NCBI GenBank assembly: GCA_009193035.1
Contig: SWDT01000286.1
Location: forward strand, 1 to 15,273
DNA: 15,273 nucleotides
Source of the DNA: Halicephalobus mephisto
Lineage: Eukaryota; Nematoda; Chromadorea; Rhabditida; Panagrolaimidae
Direction: 5' to 3'
Part shown: positions 7,979 to 15,273 of the stretch, in pieces
Layout of the letters: each line of letters begins with the position of its first letter
How positions within the stretch are numbered: position 1 is the stretch's first letter
Made by a program: the position numbers and the translations under genes
Notes under the pieces: generated by a model
The model's database searches: none
Told to the model about the DNA's origin: nothing
The model's input: the letters and a program-made list of their open reading frames with translations, nothing else

Positions 7979-8312
7979 ATTTCGAGAATCTTTGTAGAAA
8001 GATTCTGGAGACTTTTAAAATCTTATAAGAGATTCTGGGGACTTTTATGAAGACTCTAGAGACTTCAGAATCCTTAAGGAGAGTTATTAAAAGAGTAAAA
8101 TTAGTATAAAAAAATTCGAAAATTTCGAGAATCTTTATCGAAGGATTCTGGAGACTTTTAAAATCTTATAGGAGATTCTGGGGACTTTTATGAAGACTCT
8201 AGAGACTTCAGAATCCTTAGAGGGAGTTTTAAAAGAGTAAAATTAGTGTAAAAAAATTCGAAAACTTCAAACATTTTTGGAAATTTCGAGAATCTTTATC
8301 GAAGGATTCTGA
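7979..8312. repeat. Tandem repeat, two full copies and one partial, period about 143 bp
   Basis: TTCGAGAATC starts at 7981, 8124 and 8285. The first two copies (about 143 bp each) are about 90% identical by eye and share GATTCTGGAGACTTTTAAAA and AAGACTCTAGAGACTTCAGA. The third is cut off after about 30 bp. Copy 1 begins with a perfect hairpin, AGAATCTTT-GTAG-AAAGATTCT. No open frame runs through the repeat. Confidence 0.85.
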
Positions 8313-8439
8313 ATTTTCCCTAATTTATAGAAATTTCTAGAATCTTCTAAAATTTCAAAAAAACCTTTCAGAATTCAATAGAAAATTAAAAAATCTAAAA
8401 TTTTTAAGTACATAAAAAATTCTGAACATTCTTTTTGGG

Positions 8440-8725
8440 ATAATTTAGTCCAAAAAAGTCTAATTTTAAATTTTTAAAAATTGAAAAAATTCGTTCTGAG
8501 ATAATTTAGTCCAAAAAAGTCTAATTTGTATAACTTTTACAGTAATATAACTTTTAAAATTAAAATTTAAAAAATTTAAAAAATTCGTTTTGAGACAATT
8601 TAGTCCAAAAAAATCAAATTTTAAAATTTTTACAGTAATATAATTTTCAAAATAAAAATTGGAAAAATTCGTTCTGAGACAATTTAGTCCAAAAAAGTCA
8701 AATTTGTATAATAATATAACTTTCA
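8440..8725. repeat. AT-rich repeat, four copies of an AATTTAGTCCAAAAAA-centred unit
   Basis: AATTTAGTCCAAAAAA starts at 8442, 8503, 8597 and 8681 (spacings 61, 94, 84). Three copies are preceded by AAATTCGTTYTGAGAYA. This relates the array to the CGTGTTGAGAC-type family that recurs at 9794 and 12.4-14.0 kb. The minus-strand open frame across it (8466-8777) is an artefact of the repeat. Confidence 0.75.
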
Positions 8726-8749
8726 AGTCCCATTGTTTTTGAATTTTCG

Positions 8750-9155
8750 GAATGCTGAAGGTAACATTCTTCTGCAATCAGGGATGGAGATACGATCCCC
8801 GTGTTTCGAATCGGCAACTGGTGATTTGAATTTAACGCATTAAATTCGCCTGAGCGAGCAAATCGGCGGCTCCGCGGTCTCCGCCTTCTTGTCTTTCAAT
8901 TTTTCGATTTCCAGCTTTCCAGTCGGTCGTTTTCTTTTTTTTAATAAGTCTACTGTAATCGAGAAAGATAATTCACCTGTTTCGCCGACGGCATCTGTCC
9001 TTGCATAGGAGTCCAATTAAAGTAACCGATTCTGTTTTTATTCAAGCGGCATCTAATTTGTGATCGCAAAAGACCCGGATTAGCCGTTTTTTGGTCTCGA
9101 GATCATCTTTATTTTGGCCATATTGTTTCTGGCAATTTTTCCGTTTCTAATTGTT
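8750..9155. promoter_or_regulatory. Complex non-coding island upstream of the homeobox gene
   Basis: About 400 bp of balanced, non-repetitive sequence lies 0.7-1.1 kb before the homeobox gene, between two tandem arrays. It includes a perfect inverted repeat GAATTTAA-CGCA-TTAAATTC (8828-8847), a GC-rich patch (8862-8886) and a GGATTA/TAATCC K50-homeodomain site at 9077-9082. No protein or structural RNA is evident. Enhancer function is inferred from contrast with the surrounding AT repeats. Confidence 0.4.
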
Positions 9156-9159
9156 CTTC

Positions 9160-9765
9160 TTAGAAGTCTGTGGAAAATTACAGAATCCCAAAAAAGGCTC
9201 CAGAAGGCCGCGAAAATGATATAAAAGATTCTGAAAACTTCCAAAAAATTTACAGAAGCTTCTGAAAAATGGAAGAGGATTCAGAAGGCGGTTAGAATGT
9301 TGCGGAGGATTCTGAAGGCTTTAGAAGTCTCGTAGAAGATTCTGAAGATTCCGCTGATCTTAGAAAAGTTTGTAGAAGATTCTAGGACTTCGTCAAGGTT
9401 TCAGAAGTCTTAAATTTTTTCGAATCTTTTGAAATTGGCTAGAATCTTATAAAAACTTCTGAATTTCCTCCAAGGATCTCATCAAGGTTTCTGGAGCTTT
9501 GGAAAATTTTATAGAGACTTTTGAAGTCTTTTAGAATTTTATCCAGGCTTCTGAATTCCTCCAGGGATCTCGTCAAGGTTTCTGGAGCCTTGGAGAACTT
9601 CACGGAAGCTTTTGAAATTTTCTAGAATCTTATAAAAACTTCTGAATTCCTCCAAGGATCTCGTCAAGGTTTCTGGAGCCTCAAAAATTTCATAAAAACT
9701 TTTAAAATTTCCCAAAACCTTATAGAAGATTCTGTAATCTTTTGAAATCCCTCCAGAATCCAATT
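9160..9765. repeat. AGATTCTG-rich region with a 92-bp tandem repeat
   Basis: The whole stretch is built from variants of GAAGATTCTGAAG. From about 9440 it resolves into three tandem units of 91-92 bp (CTTCTGAAT starting at 9456, 9548 and 9639), each with CTCCARGGATCTCRTCAAGG and TTTCTGGAGC, plus a decayed fourth. The unit is not a multiple of 3, so the minus-strand frame over it (9539-9763) is not a conserved repeat protein. The AGATTCTGGAGAC motif also occurs in the 7979-8312 repeat, so the two may be related. Confidence 0.75.
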
Positions 9766-9847
9766 AAACTGTCAAAAACTGAAATTTCCAAGATTTTCGT
9801 GTCGAGACAATTTTGTAAAAATAATTTTTTATTTATAATTATGTAGA

Positions 9848-9854
9848 TTTCTAG
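9848..9854 (+). promoter_or_regulatory. Acceptor TTTCTAG directly abutting the homeobox ATG
   Basis: TTTCTAG ends at 9854 and the ATG starts at 9855, leaving no 5' UTR between them. Either the spliced leader is added directly to the start codon, or this is a cis acceptor and an upstream exon exists. I found no convincing upstream coding exon. Confidence 0.5.
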
Positions 9855-11192
9855 ATGCCAAAGATGACAACAAATAACTTTTCGATCGAAAACATTCTTT
9901 CCGCGGCGAAGGGCTTCAGTCCGACGACGACGGCGATGATGCTGAATGCCCAGCAGGCGTTCAATATGGCCTTTGGGGGAATTTCTGGATTTCCGATGGA
10001 TTTTCTAAATCCATATACTTTTCCAGGAACAAGTGCCCAAGGCAATGTTCCGTTTCCTCCGGCTCAATTTCCACTTTTTTGTAGGTATTTTTGAAATAAT
10101 TACAGTATACCGTAATTTAAATCAAAAATTTCACGTTTTCGATCAAGAAGCCGTTAATTCGAGCACCGGAAGCCGGGTTGTAAACAAGATAATTCTTGTT
10201 TGAGGGTTTTCGGGCCGGGCCTAATCTGCAAAGAAATCAAAAACTGAATGGACCTAAAATAAACATTTTTTGAATAAAATAATGCATTTTTCAGTCCCAG
10301 GATTTCCTCAGCCACCTTTCATGGGACAGTTTTATCCGGGTCTTTATACTCCTTCCCTGAACGGTAAAAGGAAAAGAAGACATAGGACTATTTTCACCGA
10401 ACATCAACTGGCAATTTTGGAAGAGACTTTTACACATTCCAAATATCCAGATATCCGTCTCAGAGAGGAACTCGCCGAAAGATGTCATCTGAAGGAAGAA
10501 AGAGTCGAGGTTCATTTTTAAATTTCTTCATTAAAAAATTAATTTTCTCTATTCGAAAAATTACTTTCTTTAAAAAAAATTAATTTTCTTTATTAAAAAA
10601 TTACTTTATTTATTTAAAAAAAATAGTTTTCTTTATTAAAAAATGATTTTTCTTATTTAAAATCAATTTTCTTATTTTAAAAATTTCATTTTATTGATAA
10701 CTAGAATTCTGGAAAATCTTTAAAATTTCAAAAAAAATTTAAATTCTTCAAAAATCTCCAGAATCCAATAAATTTAAACTTAAAATAAGAATTTTTAAAA
10801 AAAGTTCAATTTTAAAATTTTATAAAATTAAAAAAAAAGTTTAATTTTAATTTTTCTTAAAAAAGTTTAATTTTAAAATTTTCAAATTTTTCGAAATAGT
10901 TTAATTTTAAAATTTTTTAATTTTTCGAAATAATTTAATTTTAAAATTTTAGGTCTGGTTCAAAAACAGAAGAGCCAAGGAAAGAAAGAAGACTTCAGAT
11001 GACAAAAAAGTGAAATCCGACGGTCATTCAGATGACGAAAATCTGGAATTGTCTGAATCCAGCGACAGTGAACAGCCATCTCCGACCAGGCTTCAGAAGC
11101 GGAAAAGATCAGATTCATCTTCCGATTCCTCGAAGGAGCCGATGACGAAATTGATTAAAAAAGACGAAAATGTCCAAAAATCCGAAAACTAA
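9855..11192 (+). CDS. ceh-45: Goosecoid-type K50 homeobox transcription factor
   Basis: Exons 9855-10080, 10295-10509 and 10953-11192 are joined by introns of 214 bp (phase 1, donor GTAGGT) and 443 bp (phase 0), giving 226 aa. Residues 9-15 are FSIENIL, the eh1/goosecoid-homology motif that recruits Groucho-type co-repressors. A Pro/Phe/Gly-rich linker follows. The homeodomain is residues 102-161: [18 protein letters not shown] in helix 1 and [15 protein letters not shown] in helix 3. Lys at homeodomain position 50 (residue 151) predicts binding to TAATCC. Intron 2 falls between homeodomain codons 46 and 47, the position usual for paired-like genes. The C-terminus is Ser/Asp/Glu-rich with basic clusters (QKRKR). 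Family role: nuclear repressor in embryonic patterning and neuron fate. C. elegans ceh-45 is its goosecoid member, and I assign the symbol on class, not by alignment. It stands alone among non-coding islands. Confidence 0.92.
10182..10201. promoter_or_regulatory. Perfect 8-bp inverted repeat in homeobox intron 1
   Basis: AAACAAGA-TAAT-TCTTGTTT is a perfect palindrome with a 4-nt centre, lying in the only GC-rich, non-repetitive part of intron 1 (about 10150-10230). The arms contain forkhead-like cores and the centre is TAAT. It is a candidate intronic control element. Function is not shown. Confidence 0.35.
10510..10952 (+). other. Homeobox intron 2 with phased A and T runs
   Basis: The intron splits the homeodomain between helix-3 codons. 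From 10530 to 10670 A-runs are centred at about 10535, 10558, 10575, 10597, 10619, 10640 and 10660, a mean spacing of about 21 bp, with T-runs roughly midway. The second half (10790-10950) repeats a GTTTAATTTTAAAATTTT unit up to the TTTTAG acceptor. No gene lies within. Confidence 0.6.
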
Positions 11193-11690
11193 TTTGACTT
11201 CAGAATCCGGATCTAGTCGATTCAGAAAATCCCAAATTTGCCGGTGTTTTTGATTCGAAATTTTTTTATTTTTTAATCTCATGGCTTACTGTAAGTTATA
11301 AATTCAATTGAAAACGGTCAAAACAATGATTTTCAATTGTCTTAGATGAAACAAAAAGTTTTTCGTGAAATTCGGACTTGTTCGAATCCGCCAAGATTAG
11401 CACTTATTTGACTCATTGTTTCCTCGCGAAAATGGAATCCGATACTTCTTTTCAAAAACGCAAGCTTTTAACAATTTAAGCACATCAACAAGTAAGCCAT
11501 CGACGAGATCGGGTTTTGTCCTCTTGAAAGAGACCGTAACATAAAGAAAAACCGAAATATTTTTGGACTTGCGCAATGAACCCCCTTCCGGGACCCCACA
11601 GAGCAGAAAGGTGCTAAAAAATAAAGTATTTGGATTGTTTGCGTCATCTGGAACTTTTATAAACAGAAAATCGGTGGTACTGTTGATCAA
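11193..11690. other. Downstream intergenic with a complex island (about 11380-11690)
   Basis: The first 190 bp are the homeobox 3' UTR and flank. I see no AATAAA there. From 11380 the sequence becomes balanced and non-repetitive (TTCGAATCCGCCAAGATTAG; CCCCCTTCCGGGACCCCAC), with a TGACTCA AP-1-type heptamer at 11409-11415. A minus-strand frame of 97 codons spans it (11397-11690) but has no domain, no usual signal and no clear splice partners. I favour regulatory DNA and leave it unannotated as a gene. Confidence 0.35.
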
Positions 11691-11910
11691 AGTCGATAGT
11701 CAAAGTTTAAAGTCGAAAATTAACTTTTAAATTTATGATTTAAAAAATTTTTAAAAATAAGTCAATTTTTAAAGATGTTTATGAAATTCAAAATTTCGAG
11801 GTTTTTTAAAAAGATATTCCACAATTTATTCATAAAGTCAATGGTTAAAGTTTAAAGTCGAAAATTAACTTTTAAATTTATAAATTAAAAAATATTTGAA
11901 TTTTAAATTT
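11690..11910. repeat. Tandem duplication, offset 145 bp
   Basis: GTTTAAAGTCGAAAATTAAC and the flanking TTTTAAATTTAT occur at 11705 and 11850. The block starting AAAGTCGATAGT (11689) is matched by AAAGTCAATGGT (11834). The rest of the unit is AT-rich and decayed. Confidence 0.7.
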
Positions 11911-11919
11911 TATTTTTTT

Positions 11920-12100
11920 AAAATAATAATTCTCAATTTTTTAATTTTACTTTTTTTAAAATTGATAATTCGTAATTTTTTAATTTTACTTTTTTTTAAA
12001 ATTGATAATTCGTAATTTTTAAAGTTTATTTTTTTTTAAATTGATAATTCGTAATTTTTTAATTTTACTTTTTTTTAAAATTGATAATTCGTAATTTTTG
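11920..12100. repeat. 40-bp AT-rich tandem repeat, four copies
   Basis: ATTGATAATTCGTAATTTTT starts at 11961, 12001, 12040 and 12080, separated by T/A-rich filler, with a decayed fifth copy near 11921. It is a plain minisatellite with no coding content. Confidence 0.85.
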
Positions 12101-12300
12101 TCCTAATGCGAGAAATTTGGATCCCGATCTGAACCTCGATCGTCGAGTTCTTCAGACAGGAGATCTGGAGAGAACTTATCGGGATCTGATCTGAGGGATC
12201 ATCAATGTCCTTTTCCGCTCCATTGAAGCCGCCGAGATAATGCCTTTGGCAGTTTTGACGACTTTTTTGACGGACAGAGTTCACAATGTATAACATTGAT
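12100..12300. promoter_or_regulatory. Complex non-coding island downstream of the homeobox gene
   Basis: About 200 bp of balanced sequence lies between two AT repeats. It is notable for many GATC-containing words (GGATCCCGATCTG; CTCGATCGTCGAG; GGGATCTGATCTGAGGGATC) and a GC-rich end (CATTGAAGCCGCCGAGATAATG). No credible exon. Possible enhancer, inferred from composition only. Confidence 0.35.
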
Positions 12301-12439
12301 ATTAGTCAAACAAAAATTGATTTTTTTCAAAAATAAGCAAAAAAAATTTGAAAGGTTTCATCGATTACGGTACCTGGATTGGATTACAAAACATAAAAGG
12401 TTTGAAATTTTTTTCAAGAGCTACTGGACGCTTTCAAGA

Positions 12440-12680
12440 TTTCGGAAAAATGGAAAAATTAAATTTTCGAAATTTCGGTCTCAAGTGGAAATTTTTCAAG
12501 AAATTCGTGTTGAGATAATCTTTAAAAAAGTTAGTTTTAAAAATTCCAGTTTTAAGTGGAAAATTCGTGTTGAAACAATTTCGGAAAAATGGAAAAATTA
12601 AAATTTGAAATTTTCGGTCTTAAGTGGAAATTTTTCGAGAAATTCGTGCTGGGATAATCTTTAAAAAAATGTTTTTAATT
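12440..12680. repeat. Repeat pair, offset 139 bp (CGTGTTGAGAT family, plus orientation)
   Basis: CGGAAAAATGGAAAAATTA starts at 12443 and 12582, and both copies run on through TCGGTCTYAAGTGGAAATTT and AATTCGTGYTGRGATAATCT. An extra short copy of AAATTCGTGTTGA sits between them at 12561. The order GGTC, then TGGAAA, then AATTCGTG, then GAGA matches the reverse complement of the 13.6-14.0 kb array. Confidence 0.75.
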
Positions 12681-12744
12681 TTGTAATAATAAAATTTAGA
12701 GCTTAATAGATGAAATTAGAAAACTAAAGAAGCATAAAAAAGTA

Positions 12745-13345
12745 AAATTTTTACTTTTTGGTCCCAAATGGAAAATTTTAAAAATTCCACTTGAGACCAT
12801 TTTTGATTATTTTTAATAAATAAATTTTTATAATAATATAATTTTCGCAATTTTTAAAACCATTGAAAACTCTAAAATTTTTACTTTTTGGTCCCGAATG
12901 GAAAAGTTTAAAAATTTTATTTGAGACCATTTTTGATCATTTTTAATTTTTATTTTTTATAATAATATAATTTTCGAACTTTTTAAAACCATTGAAAACT
13001 CTAAAATTTTTACTTTTTGATCCCGAATGGAAAATTTTAAAAATTTTATTTGAGACCATTTTTGATTATTTTTTATTTTTATTTTTTTATAATAATATAA
13101 TTTTCGCAATTTTTAAAACCATTGAAAACTCTAAAATTTTTACTTTTTGGTCCCAAATGGAAGATTTTAAAAATTCCACTTGAGACCATTTTTGATTATT
13201 TTTATTTTTATTTTTTATAATAATATAATTTTCGAACTTTTTAAAACCATTGAAAACTCTAAAATTTTTACTTTTTGGTCCAAATGGAAAAGTTTAAAAA
13301 TTCACTTGAGACCATTTTTGATTATTTTTTATTTTTATTTTTTAA
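12745..13345. repeat. 130-bp tandem array, five copies, plus orientation
   Basis: TTACTTTTTG starts at 12751, 12881, 13010, 13140 and 13269, a very regular 129-130 bp period. Each unit holds an imperfect hairpin: TGGTCCCRAATGGAA near the start and, about 25 bp on, TTCCACTTGAGACCA or a variant, then a T-rich part with ATAATAATATAATTTTCG and AAAACCATTGAAAACTCT. Copies are highly similar. The open frames across it are artefacts. Confidence 0.9.
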
Positions 13346-13599
13346 ATAGTGTAATTAAAGTTCCAGTAAAAATTCATCGCTTTCGAATTTTCTTTTATAA
13401 AAACAGGCTTGGTTCTGTAAAATTTATTTTCTTAAAAAATATAATTTGATTATAAGTGGTTTATAAAATACCTAAAAACGAGTTCTTTGTCATCAGAATC
13501 GAAAATTCTTAAATCTTCAATTTACTTAAAAAAAATAAATTTAAAAAAATTATGAAATAAAAATTTTTATTTTTAATTAGATTACTGTAAAATTTAAAA
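13346..13599. other. AT-rich spacer between two opposed arrays
   Basis: About 250 bp of AT-rich sequence with no gene and no strong repeat. It separates the plus-oriented 130-bp array from the minus-oriented 121-bp array and would form the loop if the two paired. Confidence 0.6.
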
Positions 13600-14045
13600 C
13601 TTCTAAAATTGGTCTCAACACGAATTTCGAAATTTTCGAACAAAGATGAAAAAATTTATTTTTATTTTTTTATTTTATTCTAAAAAGTTAAAAAATCATA
13701 TTATTAAAAAAATTTGAAAATTTCTAAAATTGGTCTCGACACGAATTTCGAAATTTTCCAGTCAGGACCAAAAAACCCGAAATTTACTTTTTTTATATTA
13801 TTCTAAAAAATTGGAAAATCATATTATTAAAAAAAATTGAAAATCTAAAAACTGATCTCGACACGAATTTCGAAATTTTCCAGTCAGGACCAAAAAATTC
13901 GAAATTAATTTTTTTATATTATTCTAAAAAGTTAAAAAATATTATTATTAAAAAAATTTGAAAATCTAAAAACTGATCTCCACACGAATTTCGAAATTTT
14001 CCAGTCAGGACCAAAAAATCCGAAATTAATTTTTCCACTTTCTCT
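13600..14045. repeat. 121-bp tandem array, four copies, inverted relative to the 12.7-13.3 kb array
   Basis: CGAATTTCGAAATTTT starts at 13621, 13742, 13864 and 13985 (period 121-122). Copies 2-4 share TCTCSACACGAATTTCGAA, CCAGTCAGGACCAAAAAA and a TATTATTCTAAAAA-type tail. In reverse complement the order TTTTTGGTCC, then GACTGGAAAA, then GAGATCAG aligns with the units of the 130-bp array. Confidence 0.85.
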
Positions 14046-14199
14046 GTTTTTGAAATTTCTAAAACGTCGAAAAATTCGCAAATCTTCTTTAATGGTCTCC
14101 AATCCTATTCATATACCGTAATCTAAGGTGTCTGAAAACTAGTTCCTTCATCAATTCCCAAAAATTTTAAAAATTAAAAATCAATTTAAATTTTTTCAA

Positions 14200-14660
14200 T
14201 ATTTTTGAATTATACGGAATTTCGGTTACTGTATTTTTTATTTTTTAAAATTAAAAATGCTTATTTTTCAAATTTCTACGGCATTCTGATTACTGTAGTT
14301 TTTAGAATATGTTTATTTTTTATTTTTAATTTACCGTATACTTAATTTTCTAATTTATTTGAGACTATAATTACTGTAATTTTAATTTTTAATTTACAGT
14401 ATACTTAATTTTCTAATTTATTTGAAACTGTAATTACTGTAATTTTTATTTTTAATTTACAGTATACTTAATTCCCTAATTTCTTTGAAATTATAGTTAC
14501 TGAATTTTTTATTTTTTTTTTCAATATGTTTATTTTTGAATATCTGTGGGATTCTGATTACTGTAATTTTTTAGTTTTAACTTACAGTGTACCTAGTTTT
14601 TTAAACTCTGAGATTACGGCTACTGTAATTTCCTTATTTACAGTATGACCGACTTTGATA
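14200..14660. repeat. TTACTGTAA-rich repeat, about 63-bp unit
   Basis: TATACTTAATT starts at 14337, 14400 and 14463 (period 63). Each is preceded by AATTTACMGTA and followed by an ATTACTGTAATTTT-type stretch, so every unit pairs TTACAGTA with TACTGTAA. Decayed copies continue to 14655. This word is common in Caenorhabditis non-coding DNA. Confidence 0.8.
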
Positions 14661-14689
14661 CAGTATGCTTAATTTGTTGAAAAAGTAAA

Positions 14690-15273
14690 TCTTGTTCGAA
14701 AACGACAAATCCGAAAAAGTCCGAGTACTTGATGTGCACTTGTATCCGGGGTCAATCAGAATCTCATCCGAAAACTTCCATCAAGTCCGTTTCCGGACCG
14801 TTACTGAAAGCGAAAACAATGGATATTGAGGAGAACAAACACCGGCATTGACCCTCGAATCGCGACATAATCCATTGTCTTTGGACAGCGCCAAATCGGG
14901 TCCGGGCATTAGGACGAAAGTCAACACAGGTGATGACCACTTACTTGTATTCTCGTAAAACATGTTTTTGCACAAACAATGGATCAGCTATTAGGCTTAG
15001 TTGAGTGAGTGGGAGCTTCTCAAGGTGAAAGGAAAGTCAGGTGAGAAAACGGTCCCATCTGGTGCTCTTCGGCAAACACCCCACTTCCATGGAAAGTCAA
15101 AACTGGCTTCTGTCCAATTAGGGAAACGAGATAACGGCCAATTAGGGAATTAGAGACTCCCGGAAACCGCGGCTTTCTCTTGGATCAGTTATCGTGACGT
15201 AATCTCAATAAGGATCACTCATTCGTTAAAAGACAAATGCCACTTTCAGAGCAGATCGAAAAAAGACATATTT
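14690..15273. promoter_or_regulatory. Complex non-coding island with clustered motif repeats at the right edge
   Basis: Nearly 600 bp of balanced, non-repetitive sequence follows 4 kb of AT repeats. It holds three ACAATGGAT words (two direct, one inverted), the direct repeat CCAATTAGGGAA at 15114-15125 and 15138-15149, GATAA cores, AACCGCGG, and TGACGTAA at 15195-15202. I find no credible exon: the minus-strand frame 14781-14975 has no domain. It looks like an enhancer or upstream region of a gene beyond the window. Confidence 0.4.

Noticed and set aside
8466..8777. 103-codon minus-strand repeat protein
   Set aside because: It is the translation of an AT-rich tandem repeat with irregular unit lengths (61, 94, 84) that do not preserve frame.
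8797..8815. tRNA-like B box (GTTTCGAATC)
   Set aside because: The flanking bases cannot form a T-arm stem and no A box or acceptor stem is present.
7599..9082. TAATCC sites as proof of goosecoid autoregulation
   Set aside because: The hexamer is expected about ten times in a window of this size and AT content on both strands, so its presence alone says little.
11397..11690. 97-codon minus-strand frame downstream of the homeobox gene
   Set aside because: No domain, no acceptor or polyadenylation signal in a convincing place, and composition fits a regulatory island. Transcript data could reverse this.
12296..13449. Plus-strand Phe/Lys-rich open frames across the 12.3-13.4 kb repeats
   Set aside because: Low-complexity translations of AT-rich arrays; the 129-130 bp unit shifts frame between copies.
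1..15273. CRISPR array, transposase, rRNA or spliced-leader RNA genes
   Set aside because: The repeats here are AT-rich minisatellites without unique spacers. No transposase motifs, rRNA segments or SL1-like sequence were seen on either strand.

Overview
The window looks like nuclear DNA of a rhabditid nematode, most likely Caenorhabditis or a close relative. The evidence is: five protein genes with very small introns (43-71 bp in most cases), T-rich TTTCAG-type acceptors placed 0-50 bp before start codons as expected for spliced-leader trans-splicing, ribosomal proteins of the exact lengths I know for C. elegans (RPL-17 187 aa, RPL-4 345 aa), and AT-rich intergenic DNA full of short TTACTGTAA-type and CGTGTCGAGAC-type repeats. 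From memory, C. elegans rpl-17, rpl-4 and ceh-45 all lie on chromosome I, so this may be a piece of the same linkage group; that is unverified.

The left half (1-6910) is gene-dense. A p24/TMED cargo-receptor gene (+, 207-908) converges on a six-finger C2H2 zinc-finger gene (-, 1066-2529). The latter shares a roughly 550-bp divergent upstream region with rpl-17 (+, 3081-3689), and that region contains an old 161-bp tandem duplication. A B-type cyclin gene (+, 4202-5657) follows, with a strong E2F-like site upstream. Its last intron appears to have been enlarged by a block of two near-identical 117-bp repeats. The cyclin gene converges on rpl-4 (-, 5818-6901).

The right half (6910-15273) is gene-poor and carries one recognisable gene, a goosecoid-type K50 homeobox gene (+, 9855-11192, C. 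elegans ceh-45-like). Islands of ordinary-complexity, apparently non-coding DNA lie around it (about 7250-7330, 7565-7880, 8790-9130, 11380-11690, 12100-12295, 14690-15273). They have the look of cis-regulatory elements of a developmental gene. AT-rich tandem arrays separate them (unit lengths about 143, 60-95, 92, 145, 40, 139, 130, 121 and 63 bp). Several arrays share one diverged repeat family, and two of them (12745-13345 and 13600-14045) are arranged head to head in opposite orientation.

The genes do not form a pathway. They are housekeeping genes (ribosome, early secretory pathway, mitosis) beside one developmental transcription factor with a large non-coding neighbourhood. I found no tRNA, rRNA, spliced-leader RNA, transposase or CRISPR array.
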